DNA of 64,000 nucleotides from Pseudomonas azotoformans (GTDB lineage Bacteria; Pseudomonadota; Gammaproteobacteria; Pseudomonadales; Pseudomonadaceae): NCBI RefSeq assembly GCF_900103345.1, contig NZ_LT629702.1, positions 3,968,001 to 4,032,000 of the forward strand, read 5' to 3'. Shown piece by piece: positions 53,339 to 64,000 of this stretch (position 1 is its first letter; each line of letters starts with the position of its first letter). The notes under the pieces were generated by a model. It saw only the letters and a program-made list of their open reading frames with translations, ran no database searches and was not told where the DNA came from. The position numbers and the translations under genes were made by a program.

Positions 53339-54256
53339 ATGCTGGAACTTCGCCAACTCAAGGCCTTCATTGCCATTGCCGAAGAAGGCTATATCACCCG
53401 TGCCGCCGAACGCTTAGGCATGCAGCAGCCACCGTTGACGCGGATGTTGCAAAGTCTTGAGGCCGAATTGGGGGTGGTCTTGATGGAGCGTTTGCCCCGT
53501 GGCGTACGCCCCACTACAGCCGGGCTCGCGTTACTGGACGAAGCGCGGCAGATTCTCGCCCAGGCAGACGGAATTGCAGAGTTGGTGCGCCGCGCCGCAC
53601 GCGGTGAGCGTGGGCGCCTGGCGATCGGGTTTACCAGCTCGGCGGCGCTGCATCCCTTTGTGCCGAGTGTATTGCGGCGGTTTCGCGAAACCTTTGTTGG
53701 CGTGACAGTGGTGCTGGAGGAAGCCGGGACCGGCGAACTGCTGGACGCGTTAATGCACGAGAAGCTCGATGCGGCGTTTATCCGCTCGCCCCTTAGCGGG
53801 ACGCAATCACTGCAGGACGAACCTATCCTGGTGGAACCCATGTTACTGGCGCTACCGACGGAGCATCCCTTGGCAATCAACTGGGGATCTCCCCTGCCCT
53901 TGGCAGCGCTGGCGACGGAATCTTTCGTGCTGTATCGGCGGCGCGTGGGATTGGGCTTGTACGACGCGATTCTGGTGGCCTGCCGTGAGGCAGGGTTCAG
54001 CCCAAAGGTGGTCCAGGAAGCCCCGCGCATGACCGCGACCCTGAGCCTGGTGGCGGCGGGGCTTGGGGTGTCTATCGTCCCGGCGTCGATGCAGCGCCTG
54101 CGCGGGGACGGCATCGTTTATCGGGAACTGACGGAGTGTCGCAGCCTGGTGGCGCCGTTGCATTTGGCGACGCGGATAGATGATGGTTCGGCGGTGTTGC
54201 AGCGGTTCAAGGAGATGGTTGTCACCGCCGCGTCGACTGAAGCTGATCACGGGTAA
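53339..54256 (+). CDS. LysR-family regulator
   Basis: This 305-residue regulator has the N-terminal helix-turn-helix LELRQLKAFIAIAEEGY with AAERLGMQQPPLTRMLQSLE (in part), then a periplasmic-binding-protein-like effector domain. The HTH wording is of the CatR/BenM type. ATG at 53339 starts at the usual MLELRQL; an ATG 51 bases upstream would add a non-family lead. It is divergent from tam and may control it. A bidirectional terminator separates it from ssb. Confidence 0.9.
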   Translation: MLELRQLKAFIAIAEEGYITRAAERLGMQQPPLTRMLQSLEAELGVVLMERLPRGVRPTTAGLALLDEARQILAQADGIAELVRRAARGERGRLAIGFTSSAALHPFVPSVLRRFRETFVGVTVVLEEAGTGELLDALMHEKLDAAFIRSPLSGTQSLQDEPILVEPMLLALPTEHPLAINWGSPLPLAALATESFVLYRRRVGLGLYDAILVACREAGFSPKVVQEAPRMTATLSLVAAGLGVSIVPASMQRLRGDGIVYRELTECRSLVAPLHLATRIDDGSAVLQRFKEMVVTAASTEADHG

Positions 54257-54261
54257 TAAAA

Positions 54262-54290
54262 AACCCCCGAGGCCTTAGCCAGCGGGGGTT
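54262..54290. terminator. Bidirectional terminator between lysR and ssb
   Basis: An 8-bp stem of AACCCCCG and CGGGGGTT with A-rich left and T-containing right sides serves the two convergent genes. Confidence 0.82.
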
Positions 54291-54313
54291 CTGTGTGTTC
54301 CGGGTTTTAAACC

Positions 54314-54829
54314 TCAGAACGGGATATCGTCATCAAAGCTGTCGAAATCCGGAGCGGGCTGCGGCGCGGCCTGTTGTGGCGCTGGGCGCGACTCACGCTG
54401 CGGCTGCTGGCTTGGCTGCGGACGCGACTGCTGTGGACGCGGTGCCGAGTTGGACATGCCGCCCTGGCCCTGTTGGTCGCCCTGTGGACGGCCGCCCAGC
54501 AGCTGCATGGTGCCTTGCATGTCGACCACGATTTCAGTGGTGTAACGTTTGATGCCGTCTTTTTCCCACTCGCGGGTCTGCAGCTTGCCTTCGATGTAGA
54601 CCTGCGAACCTTTGCGCAGGTACTCGCCGGCGATCTCTGCGACCTTGCCGAACATCGACACACGGTGCCATTCGGTTTTCTCGACCTTCTGGCCGGTCTG
54701 CTTGTCGGTCCACTGTTCGCTGGTCGCCAGACTCAGGTTGGTCACGGCGTTACCGTTAGGCAAGTAGCGAACTTCGGGATCCTGGCCGCACGTACCGACC
54801 AATATGACTTTGTTAACCCCACGGGCCAT
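54314..54829 (-). CDS. ssb: Single-stranded DNA-binding protein
   Basis: This 171-residue protein has the OB fold ([19 protein letters not shown], in [12 protein letters not shown]), a Gln/Pro/Arg-rich linker (about residues 115-155) and the acidic partner-binding tip [11 protein letters not shown]. Its ribosome site AGGAG lies directly before the ATG. It follows the MFS gene by nine bases and may share its promoter. In E. coli ssb is divergent from uvrA; here the MFS gene lies between. Confidence 0.97.
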   Translation of the reverse strand: MARGVNKVILVGTCGQDPEVRYLPNGNAVTNLSLATSEQWTDKQTGQKVEKTEWHRVSMFGKVAEIAGEYLRKGSQVYIEGKLQTREWEKDGIKRYTTEIVVDMQGTMQLLGGRPQGDQQGQGGMSNSAPRPQQSRPQPSQQPQRESRPAPQQAAPQPAPDFDSFDDDIPF

Positions 54830-54838
54830 AACGTTCTC

Positions 54839-56233
54839 CTAGGCTGGGCGCGCTGTCGACACTGGATTGACCAGTTGCTCGAGCGTCGCGCGATCCAATA
54901 ATTCGGTGTCCAATTTGATGTAGATGGCGGCTTCTTCAGCAACAACCACGGCATCGGTAACCCCAGTAACGGCCTTGAGGCGCTCGACCAGACCGGCTTC
55001 GCGGATCGCTTCGGGCGATAACGGCAAACGCAGACTCGTCACATAGGGAGGTTCGCGCATGGTAACAGCAAAGGCCAGCCAGAGGGCAGCCAGACCTGCG
55101 CATCCAAGGAACACAACCGACAAACCGCCATGCTGGAACATCCAGCCACCCATGATGCCGCCCAGTGCGGAACCCAGGAACTGGCTGGTGGAATACACCC
55201 CCATCGCCGTCCCTTTGCCGCCGGCCGGTGAAACTTTACTGATCAGCGAAGGCAACGATGCCTCCAGCAGGTTGAACGCGGTGAAGAACACCACCGTGCC
55301 GATTACCAGCGCCCGCAGGCTGTCGCCGAACTGCCAGAAGAATAGCTCAGTGAGCATCAGCGTCGCGACGGCGCCGAGCAAAACTCGTTTCATTTTGCGT
55401 TTCTTCTCGCCGTAGATGATGAACGGGATCATGGCGAAGAACGAAATCAGCAACGCTGTGAGGTAGACCCACCAGTGCTGTTCCTTCGGCAGGCCGGCTT
55501 TTTCCACCAGCGCGAGGGGCAACGCAACAAAGCTGCACATCAGCATGGCGTGCAATACAAAGATACCTAAATCCAGGCGCAGCAGGTCCGGGTGCTTGAG
55601 CGTCGGCAACAAGGCTTTGCGCGCAACGCCGGACTCACGGTGCTGCAACGTGCCGGTGGAACGCGGCACCATAAAGGCCACGATCACGATGCCGAACAGC
55701 GCCATGCCGCCGGTGGCGAGAAACAGCCCGTGCAGCCCGAACGCGCGGGTCAGCAAGGGGCCGACCACCATGGCCACGGCAAACGACAGGCCGATGGTCA
55801 TGCCGATCATGGCCATGGCCTTGGTGCGGTGTTGTTCGCGGGTCAGGTCCGACAGCAACGCCATGACCGCAGCAGAAATCGCGCCGGCGCCTTGGAGGAT
55901 ACGCCCGGCGATCACGCCCCAGATGGAATCGGCTTGAGCCGCGAGCACGCTCCCGAGGGCAAACACGATCAGCCCCAGGTAGATCACCGGGCGGCGACCA
56001 ATGCGGTCGGAAATGATCCCGAACGGTATCTGAAAAATCGCCTGGGTCAGGCCATAGGCACCAATGGCCAGACCGATCAATGCAGGGGTCGCGCCAGCGA
56101 GATCCATGCCATAGGTCGCCAGCACCGGCAACACCATAAACATGCCCAGCATACGGAAGGCGAACACCAGGGCCAGACCGCTTGCCGCTCGGGTCTCGCC
56201 GCTACTCATGCGTTCGCTGTGGGGATCGTGCAT
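54839..56233 (-). CDS. YajR-like MFS transporter with C-terminal soluble domain
   Basis: This 464-residue protein has twelve hydrophobic helices. The MFS motif A is [17 protein letters not shown], with a second conserved acid near PFGIISD. After the last helix, a short soluble segment of about 60 residues ([20 protein letters not shown] onward, with [19 protein letters not shown]) looks like the ferredoxin-like YAM domain of YajR. The substrate is unknown. It is divergent from uvrA across about 180 bases and lies upstream of ssb. Confidence 0.88.
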   Translation of the reverse strand: MHDPHSERMSSGETRAASGLALVFAFRMLGMFMVLPVLATYGMDLAGATPALIGLAIGAYGLTQAIFQIPFGIISDRIGRRPVIYLGLIVFALGSVLAAQADSIWGVIAGRILQGAGAISAAVMALLSDLTREQHRTKAMAMIGMTIGLSFAVAMVVGPLLTRAFGLHGLFLATGGMALFGIVIVAFMVPRSTGTLQHRESGVARKALLPTLKHPDLLRLDLGIFVLHAMLMCSFVALPLALVEKAGLPKEQHWWVYLTALLISFFAMIPFIIYGEKKRKMKRVLLGAVATLMLTELFFWQFGDSLRALVIGTVVFFTAFNLLEASLPSLISKVSPAGGKGTAMGVYSTSQFLGSALGGIMGGWMFQHGGLSVVFLGCAGLAALWLAFAVTMREPPYVTSLRLPLSPEAIREAGLVERLKAVTGVTDAVVVAEEAAIYIKLDTELLDRATLEQLVNPVSTARPA

Positions 56234-56345
56234 GGAAAAACCTCGTGTGAACCGGCGGCGATTCTACCAGTCCCATCGATTGAGAGGGTATATGCGGCGC
56301 TTTGCCGCGCAGCTTTCATCTAAGGCTGCACACGGCCTTTTGACA

Positions 56346-56361
56346 GTGTATATTCATCCAG
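56346..56361. promoter_or_regulatory. LexA (SOS) box of uvrA
   Basis: GTGTATATTCATCCAG matches CTGT-N8-ACAG at six of eight fixed positions and differs at only two from the E. coli uvrA box as I know it (CTGTATATTCATTCAG). It lies 51 bases before the uvrA start. Confidence 0.78.
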
Positions 56362-56411
56362 TCTTTAGCCGTATACTCCGGCATTATTTATGCCCGCCGT
56401 GCGAGGCCATC

Positions 56412-59246
<2,835 letters not shown>

Positions 59247-59262
59247 CTTTTCCAGGCTCAAT

Positions 59263-59300
59263 AAAAAGCCCCTGTCACTTTACGGTGACAGGGGCTTTTT
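59263..59300. terminator. Bidirectional terminator between uvrA and bfrA
   Basis: A perfect 16-bp stem (AAAAAGCCCCTGTCAC, loop TTTACG, GTGACAGGGGCTTTTT) with A and T runs on either side ends both convergent genes. Confidence 0.96.
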
Positions 59301-59312
59301 CGTATCCGGGAA

Positions 59313-59777
59313 TCAGAACTGCGATTGCAGGTAATTCTCAAGGCCGACCAGCTTGATCAGGCCCAACTGCTTTTCCAGCCAGTAGGTGTGATCTTCTTCG
59401 GTGTCATTCAACTGCACGCGCAGGATTTCCCGCGTGACAAAGTCGCTGTGCTGCTCACAGAGCTCGATGCCTTTGCAAAGCGCGGCGCGGACCTTGTACT
59501 CGAGGCGCAGGTCGGCAGCGAGCATGTCAGGGACCGTGGTGCCCACATCCAGGTCATCGGGACGCATACGCGGCGTGCCTTCGAGCATGAGGATACGGCG
59601 CATCAGTGCGTCGGCGTGCTGTGCCTCTTCTTCCATTTCGTGGTTGATACGCTCGTAGAGCTCAGTAAAGCCCCAGTCTTCGTACATACGCGAGTGGATG
59701 AAATATTGGTCACGAGCCGCCAGTTCGCCCGTCAGCAACGTGTTGAGGTAATCGATTACGTCGGGGTGACCTTGCAT
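59313..59777 (-). CDS. bfrA: Bacterioferritin-type iron storage protein without heme Met (FtnA/BfrA)
   Basis: This 154-residue four-helix ferritin has ferroxidase residues Glu18 ([13 protein letters not shown]), Glu51 and His54 ([12 protein letters not shown]) and the later [16 protein letters not shown]. At position 52, where heme-binding bacterioferritins have the heme-ligand Met, this one has Ala. It therefore matches P. aeruginosa BfrA/FtnA (next to katA) rather than BfrB and probably binds no heme. The ATG at 59777 ([12 protein letters not shown]) is the family start. It is 155 bases from katA, the same strand. Confidence 0.92.
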   Translation of the reverse strand: MQGHPDVIDYLNTLLTGELAARDQYFIHSRMYEDWGFTELYERINHEMEEEAQHADALMRRILMLEGTPRMRPDDLDVGTTVPDMLAADLRLEYKVRAALCKGIELCEQHSDFVTREILRVQLNDTEEDHTYWLEKQLGLIKLVGLENYLQSQF

Positions 59778-59890
59778 CGCCCTACATCTCCCTGCTTGAA
59801 AGTCTGTAGTTTGAACCATGATGACTCGAAGGTCACGGGACCAACGGCAGAAAAGTGAAGATTTTCCGAGAAAAGTGGCGGATTTAACGC

Positions 59891-59915
59891 AAAAACCGCC
59901 CAAATGAGGGCGGTT
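59891..59915 (-). terminator. Intrinsic terminator of katA
   Basis: On the minus strand AACCGCCC pairs with GGGCGGTT and is followed by TTTTT, 18 bases after the katA stop. Confidence 0.87.
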
Positions 59916-59932
59916 CTGCTTATCGTTTAGAG

Positions 59933-61381
59933 TCAGTTAAGCGATACACCCAGTGCCTTTGCGATTGCTTCTCCATAAGCCGGATCGGCCTTATAGAAAT
60001 GCTGCAGCTGGCGCTGAACTACGTCAGTGGAAACACCCCCCATTGCGCCGGCAATGTTGTTGGTGAGCAAGTCTTTCTGCTCATCGCTCATCAAGCGGAA
60101 CAGTGCACCGGCATGGCTGTAGTAATCGGTGTCTTCACGGTGATCGTAGCGATCAGCCGCACCGCTCAAGGCCAAGGCAGGCTCAGCGTATTGAGGTGCT
60201 TGTTTAGGCGCATCGGAGTAGCTGTTCGGCTCGTAGTTAGGTGCTGCACCGCCGTTGCTGCCGAACGCCATCGAACCATCACGCTGGTAGCTGTTCACCG
60301 GGCTACGTGGGGCGTTCACCGGCAAGTGCTGGTGATTGGTGCCGACACGGTAGCGGTGGGCATCTGCGTAGGCGAATACACGACCTTGCAGCATGCGATC
60401 CGGCGACAGGCCGACGCCTGGAACCATGTTGCTTGGGCCGAATGCGGCTTGTTCCACTTCAGCAAAGTAGTTCTGCGGGTTGCGGTTCAACTCCAGTTCG
60501 CCGACTTCAATCAAAGGGAATTCCTTCTGCGACCAGGTTTTGGTCACATCGAAAGGATTCTCGTAATGAGCGTTGGCCTGGGCCTCGGTCATGATCTGGA
60601 TGCACACGCGCCATTTCGGGAAATCACCGCGCTCGATCGCACCAAACAGATCGCGCTGGGCATAGTCCGGATCAGTACCGGCCAGGCGAGCAGCTTCGGC
60701 GGGTGCCAGATTCTTGATGCCCTGTTTGGTCTTGTAGTGCCACTTGACCCAGTGACGCTCGCCCTTGGCGTTGATCAGGCTATAGGTGTGGCTGCCAAAG
60801 CCGTGCATGTGGCGGTAGCCATCAGGGATGCCACGGTCCGAGAACAGGATGGTGACCTGGTGCAGCGCCTCTGGCGAGTGAGACCAGAAGTCCCACATCA
60901 TTTGCGCGCTCTTCAGGTTGCTTTGCGGCAGACGCTTCTGGGTGTGGATGAAGTCAGGGAACTTCAATGGGTCGCGAATGAAGAATACCGGGGTGTTGTT
61001 GCCAACGATGTCCCAGTTGCCTTCTTCGGTATAGAACTTCAGGGCGAAGCCGCGTGGGTCGCGCTCGGTGTCAGCCGAACCGCGTTCGCCACCCACAGTG
61101 GAGAACCGCAAGAAGGTAGGCGTTTGCTTACCGACAGATTCGAACAGTTTGGCGCTGGTGTATTGAGTAATGTCTTGGGTAACCGTGAAGGTCCCGTAGG
61201 CACCCGAGCCCTTGGCGTGTACGCGGCGCTCAGGGATGTTTTCGCGGTTGAAGTGAGCGAGCTTCTCGATCAGATGAAAATCATCGAGGAGCAACGGACC
61301 GCGCGGGCCGGCAGAACGGGAATTCTGGTTGTCCGCAACGGGAGCGCCGCTGGCGGTAGTAAGGATTTTATTCTGGCTCAT
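59933..61381 (-). CDS. katA: Catalase KatA (clade III monofunctional heme catalase)
   Basis: This 482-residue catalase has the active-site His region [16 protein letters not shown] near residue 52, the Asn region FSVVG..-like [14 protein letters not shown] near residue 126, and the heme-ligand Tyr segment [15 protein letters not shown] near residue 340. ATG at 61381 is chosen over a TTG two codons earlier because GAGGGAA lies at good distance. Length equals P. aeruginosa KatA. The neighbouring ferritin links iron storage with peroxide defence. Confidence 0.96.
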   Translation of the reverse strand: MSQNKILTTASGAPVADNQNSRSAGPRGPLLLDDFHLIEKLAHFNRENIPERRVHAKGSGAYGTFTVTQDITQYTSAKLFESVGKQTPTFLRFSTVGGERGSADTERDPRGFALKFYTEEGNWDIVGNNTPVFFIRDPLKFPDFIHTQKRLPQSNLKSAQMMWDFWSHSPEALHQVTILFSDRGIPDGYRHMHGFGSHTYSLINAKGERHWVKWHYKTKQGIKNLAPAEAARLAGTDPDYAQRDLFGAIERGDFPKWRVCIQIMTEAQANAHYENPFDVTKTWSQKEFPLIEVGELELNRNPQNYFAEVEQAAFGPSNMVPGVGLSPDRMLQGRVFAYADAHRYRVGTNHQHLPVNAPRSPVNSYQRDGSMAFGSNGGAAPNYEPNSYSDAPKQAPQYAEPALALSGAADRYDHREDTDYYSHAGALFRLMSDEQKDLLTNNIAGAMGGVSTDVVQRQLQHFYKADPAYGEAIAKALGVSLN

Positions 61382-61574
61382 GTTCAATTTCCCTCAGGTC
61401 GGACTTGGAACTGCCGGCTAATCGGCTTGGAGGGAGTATTGATCATCAATATGACGTCTACAAATTCATTAAATTGTAGGCTTCGATAGAAAATAACTAC
61501 CAAACTCCCCGCGACTCATAGTGCCAAGCACAACCGACAGAAAATTGTACAAATCGCGCTTTTCTTACGCGCAC

Positions 61575-61599
61575 AAAAAACCGGGCACTAGGCCCGGTT
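61575..61599 (-). terminator. Intrinsic terminator of the alpha operon (rplQ)
   Basis: An 8-bp stem (AACCGGGC and GCCCGGTT) on the minus strand is followed by a run of six T, 20 bases after the rplQ stop. Confidence 0.92.
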
Positions 61600-61619
61600 C
61601 TTCGTTACAGCTTGTCGTC

Positions 61620-62006
61620 TTACTCGGCGCTTACAGCTTCGCCAGCAGTAGCACGATCAACCAACTCGACGTACGCCATAGGCGCGTTGTCGCCAGCGCG
61701 GAAACCGCACTTGAGGATGCGCAGGTAGCCACCCTCACGGGTAGCGTAACGCTTGCCCAGGTCGTTGAAGAGCTTACCAACAATAGCTTTCGAACGAGTA
61801 CGGTCGAAAGCCAGACGGCGGTTAGCCAGGCTGTCTGTCTTGGCCAAAGTGATCAGCGGCTCAGCAACGCGACGCAGTTCTTTAGCTTTCGGCAGTGTAG
61901 TTTTGATCAGCTCGTGCTCGAACAGCGACACCGCCATGTTTTGGAACATGGCCTTGCGGTGCGAGCTGGTACGGCTCAGGTGACGACCACTTTTACGATG
62001 ACGCAT
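61620..62006 (-). CDS. rplQ: 50S ribosomal protein L17
   Basis: This 128-residue ribosomal protein starts [20 protein letters not shown] and carries [20 protein letters not shown] (in part). It is the last gene of the alpha operon, 41 bases after rpoA, and is followed by a terminator. Confidence 0.98.
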
Positions 62007-62047
62007 GGTTCATTCCTTACCAAACTCACGTTCGGTGATTACGACGA

Positions 62048-63049
62048 TCAGGCAGTCGCCTTGTCGTCCTTCTTAAGACTTGCAGGCGGCCAGTTGTCGA
62101 GGCGCATGCCGAGGGACAGACCGCGGGAGGCCAGAACGTCCTTGATTTCAGTCAAGGATTTCTTGCCCAGGTTCGGAGTCTTCAACAGTTCTACTTCGGT
62201 ACGCTGAATCAGGTCACCGATGTAGTAAATGTTTTCCGCCTTAAGGCAGTTAGCCGAACGTACAGTCAGTTCCAGATCGTCAACCGGGCGAAGCAGGATC
62301 GGATCGATCTCGTCTTCCTGCTCGATTACCACTGGTTCGCTGTCACCTTTGAGGTCGACGAACGCAGCCAACTGCTGTTGCAGGATGGTTGCAGCGCGGC
62401 GGATAGCCTCTTCAGGATCCAGGGTACCGTTGGTTTCCAGATCAATAACCAGCTTGTCCAGGTTAGTACGCTGTTCGACACGGGCGTTTTCCACCACGTA
62501 TGCGATACGGCGAACCGGGCTGAACGAAGAGTCAAGCTGCAAGCGACCAATGCTGCGGCTTTCGTCTTCATCGCTCTGACGCGAGTCGGCCGGTTCATAA
62601 CCACGACCACGAGCTACAGTGAGCTTCATGTTCAGGGCGCCGTTAGACGCCAGGTTAGCGATTACGTGATCGGGGTTAACGATCTCGACATCATGATCCA
62701 GCTGAATATCGGCAGCGGTAACCACCCCCGAACCCTTCTTCGACAAGGTCAGCGTAACTTCGTCACGGCCGTGCAGCTTGATAGCCAGACCTTTAAGGTT
62801 CAACAGGATTTCAATTACGTCTTCCTGTACACCTTCGATGGCGCTGTACTCGTGGAGCACACCGTCAATCTCGGCCTCGACTACTGCACAGCCGGGCATT
62901 GAGGACAACAGGATGCGGCGTAGCGCGTTGCCCAGGGTGTGGCCAAAACCACGCTCGAGAGGCTCGAGAGTAATTTTGGCGCGGGTTGGACTGACAACCT
63001 GCACATCAATGTGGCGGGGTGTCAGGAACTCATTTACCGAAATCTGCAT
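62048..63049 (-). CDS. rpoA: RNA polymerase alpha subunit
   Basis: This 333-residue subunit has an N-terminal assembly domain ([21 protein letters not shown], given in part) and a C-terminal DNA- and activator-binding domain ([40 protein letters not shown] in part). It lies between rpsD and rplQ as in other proteobacteria. Confidence 0.98.
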   Translation of the reverse strand: MQISVNEFLTPRHIDVQVVSPTRAKITLEPLERGFGHTLGNALRRILLSSMPGCAVVEAEIDGVLHEYSAIEGVQEDVIEILLNLKGLAIKLHGRDEVTLTLSKKGSGVVTAADIQLDHDVEIVNPDHVIANLASNGALNMKLTVARGRGYEPADSRQSDEDESRSIGRLQLDSSFSPVRRIAYVVENARVEQRTNLDKLVIDLETNGTLDPEEAIRRAATILQQQLAAFVDLKGDSEPVVIEQEDEIDPILLRPVDDLELTVRSANCLKAENIYYIGDLIQRTEVELLKTPNLGKKSLTEIKDVLASRGLSLGMRLDNWPPASLKKDDKATA

Positions 63050-63071
63050 GGATGCACCTATTTTCTAGCCC

Positions 63072-63692
63072 TTACTTGGAGTAGAGCTCGACAATCAGGC
63101 TTTCGTTGATGTCGGCGGACAGATCACTGCGAGCAGGAACGTTCTTGAAAACGCCCGACTTCTTCTCAGTGTCTACTTCTACCCATTCTACGCGGCCACG
63201 TTGGGCACACAGATCGAGAGCTTGGACAATGCGAAGTTGGTTTTTTGCTTTCTCGCGAACTGCGACCACGTCACCAGCACGAACCTGGTAGGACGGAACG
63301 TTTACGGTCTGACCGTTAACGCTGATCGACTTGTGCGATACCAGCTGACGGGATTCGGCACGAGTCGAACCAAAGCCCATACGGTATACAACGTTGTCCA
63401 GACGGCATTCGAGCAGTTGCAGCAGGTTTTCACCGGTTGCACCTTTCTTGCCAGCAGCTTCTTTGTAGTAGCCGCTGAACTGACGCTCGAGAACGCCGTA
63501 GATACGACGGACCTTCTGCTTTTCACGCAGTTGGGTGCCGTAATCGGACTGGCGACCGCGGCGTTGGCCGTGGATACCAGGTGCTGCTTCAATGTTGCAC
63601 TTCGATTCGATCGCGCGCACGCCGCTCTTCAGGAAGAGATCGGTGCCTTCGCGACGAGCGAGTTTGCATTTTGGACCAATGTAACGAGCCAT
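63072..63692 (-). CDS. rpsD: 30S ribosomal protein S4
   Basis: This 206-residue protein starts [19 protein letters not shown] and has the S4 RNA-binding segment [20 protein letters not shown] with [19 protein letters not shown]4 is also the translational repressor of the alpha operon in E. coli. It is 22 bases before rpoA. Confidence 0.98.
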   Translation of the reverse strand: MARYIGPKCKLARREGTDLFLKSGVRAIESKCNIEAAPGIHGQRRGRQSDYGTQLREKQKVRRIYGVLERQFSGYYKEAAGKKGATGENLLQLLECRLDNVVYRMGFGSTRAESRQLVSHKSISVNGQTVNVPSYQVRAGDVVAVREKAKNQLRIVQALDLCAQRGRVEWVEVDTEKKSGVFKNVPARSDLSADINESLIVELYSK

Positions 63693-63710
63693 TCTTTACA
63701 ATCTCCTGGA

Positions 63711-64000
63711 TTACACGCGGCGCTTCTTCGGCGGACGGCACCCGTTGTGCGGGATTGGCGTCACGTCGGTGATGCTGGCGATCTTATAGCCACAGCCGTT
63801 CAAAGCACGGACAGCAGACTCACGACCTGGACCTGGACCTTTGACGTTAACGTCGAGGTTTTTCAGGCCGTATTCCAGCGCAGCTTGACCAGCACGTTCA
63901 GCAGCTACTTGAGCAGCAAACGGGGTGGACTTGCGGGAACCGCGGAAACCCGAACCACCGGAGGTAGCCCAAGAAAGCGCGTTACCTTGACGGTCGGTGA
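63711..64000 (-). CDS. rpsK: 30S ribosomal protein S11 (partial, C-terminal 96 residues)
   Basis: The minus-strand frame ends at the TAA at 63713-63711 and is open to the right edge. It reads [20 protein letters not shown] onward and ends with [16 protein letters not shown], the typical S11 C-terminus. The N-terminal third lies outside the window. It is 18 bases upstream of rpsD. Confidence 0.97.
   Translation of the reverse strand, partial: TDRQGNALSWATSGGSGFRGSRKSTPFAAQVAAERAGQAALEYGLKNLDVNVKGPGPGRESAVRALNGCGYKIASITDVTPIPHNGCRPPKKRRV

Overview
The window is chromosomal DNA from a gamma-proteobacterium of the genus Pseudomonas, most likely the P. fluorescens group. The evidence is high G+C coding sequence, Pseudomonas-type REP palindromes (cores GTGGGAGCGGGCTTGCTCGC, GGGAGGGGGCTTGCCCCC and TGTAGGAGCGAGCTTGCTCG), and gene order that follows two P. 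aeruginosa PAO1 blocks as I recall them: eatR-exaC-eat-eutBC-GNAT-dedA-mtfA-ppa, and ssb-MFS-uvrA-bfrA-katA-rplQ-rpoA-rpsD-rpsK. No rRNA, tRNA, CRISPR array, insertion sequence or prophage structural gene was seen. All annotation is by reading the sequence; no database search was run.

Layout. (1) 1-4118, minus strand: an accessory island with lower G+C. It holds a protein made of 18 heptapeptide repeats, a 206-residue protein with a helical tail, and the first 898 codons of a giant toxin-like protein that runs off the left edge. (2) 4297-11900: ethanolamine catabolism, with the sigma-54 activator EatR divergent from exaC, eat, eutB and eutC, and a strong -24/-12 promoter before exaC. (3) 11993-15864: GNAT, DedA, MtfA peptidase, pyrophosphatase and an orphan S24-type repressor. 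(4) 16185-22297, minus strand: an eight-gene envelope operon like E. coli yjfIJKLMC (DUF2170, PspA, DUF2491, DUF350, DUF1190, glutathionylspermidine-synthase-like) with a rhomboid protease and a K+ channel inserted. Its promoter lies between two identical 12-bp palindromes.

(5) 22560-24350: YcaC hydrolase, a quinone reductase and a MerR regulator. (6) 24475-27610: xseB-ispA-dxs (isoprenoid entry). (7) 27752-31450: BtuB, BtuF, a small membrane protein and RibA. (8) 31681-37929, minus strand: a periplasmic binding protein, then nrdR-ribD-ribE-ribBA-ribH-nusB-thiL. pgpA, expected after thiL, is absent. (9) 38070-40468: YbaY lipoprotein, a methyltransferase, a CnoX-like thioredoxin-TPR protein and a small hypothetical protein. 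(10) 40599-43697: a Zur-type zinc operon (zrgA, ABC ATPase, permease, DUF3299), followed by OmpW with an Anr-like site.

(11) 44628-54256: a Rossmann protein, an MscS-family channel, the ybhP-clsB-ybhN lipid module, a GlxA-type regulator divergent from a cysteine hydrolase, and tam divergent from a LysR regulator. (12) 54314-64000: ssb, a YajR-like MFS, uvrA with a LexA box, bacterioferritin, catalase, and the end of the alpha ribosomal operon (rplQ, rpoA, rpsD, partial rpsK).

The best candidates for undescribed biology are the heptapeptide-repeat/toxin island at the left edge and the palindrome-flanked promoter of the expanded PspA operon. The first gene of that operon carries an N-terminal segment that looks like a small DNA-binding or antitoxin-type module.
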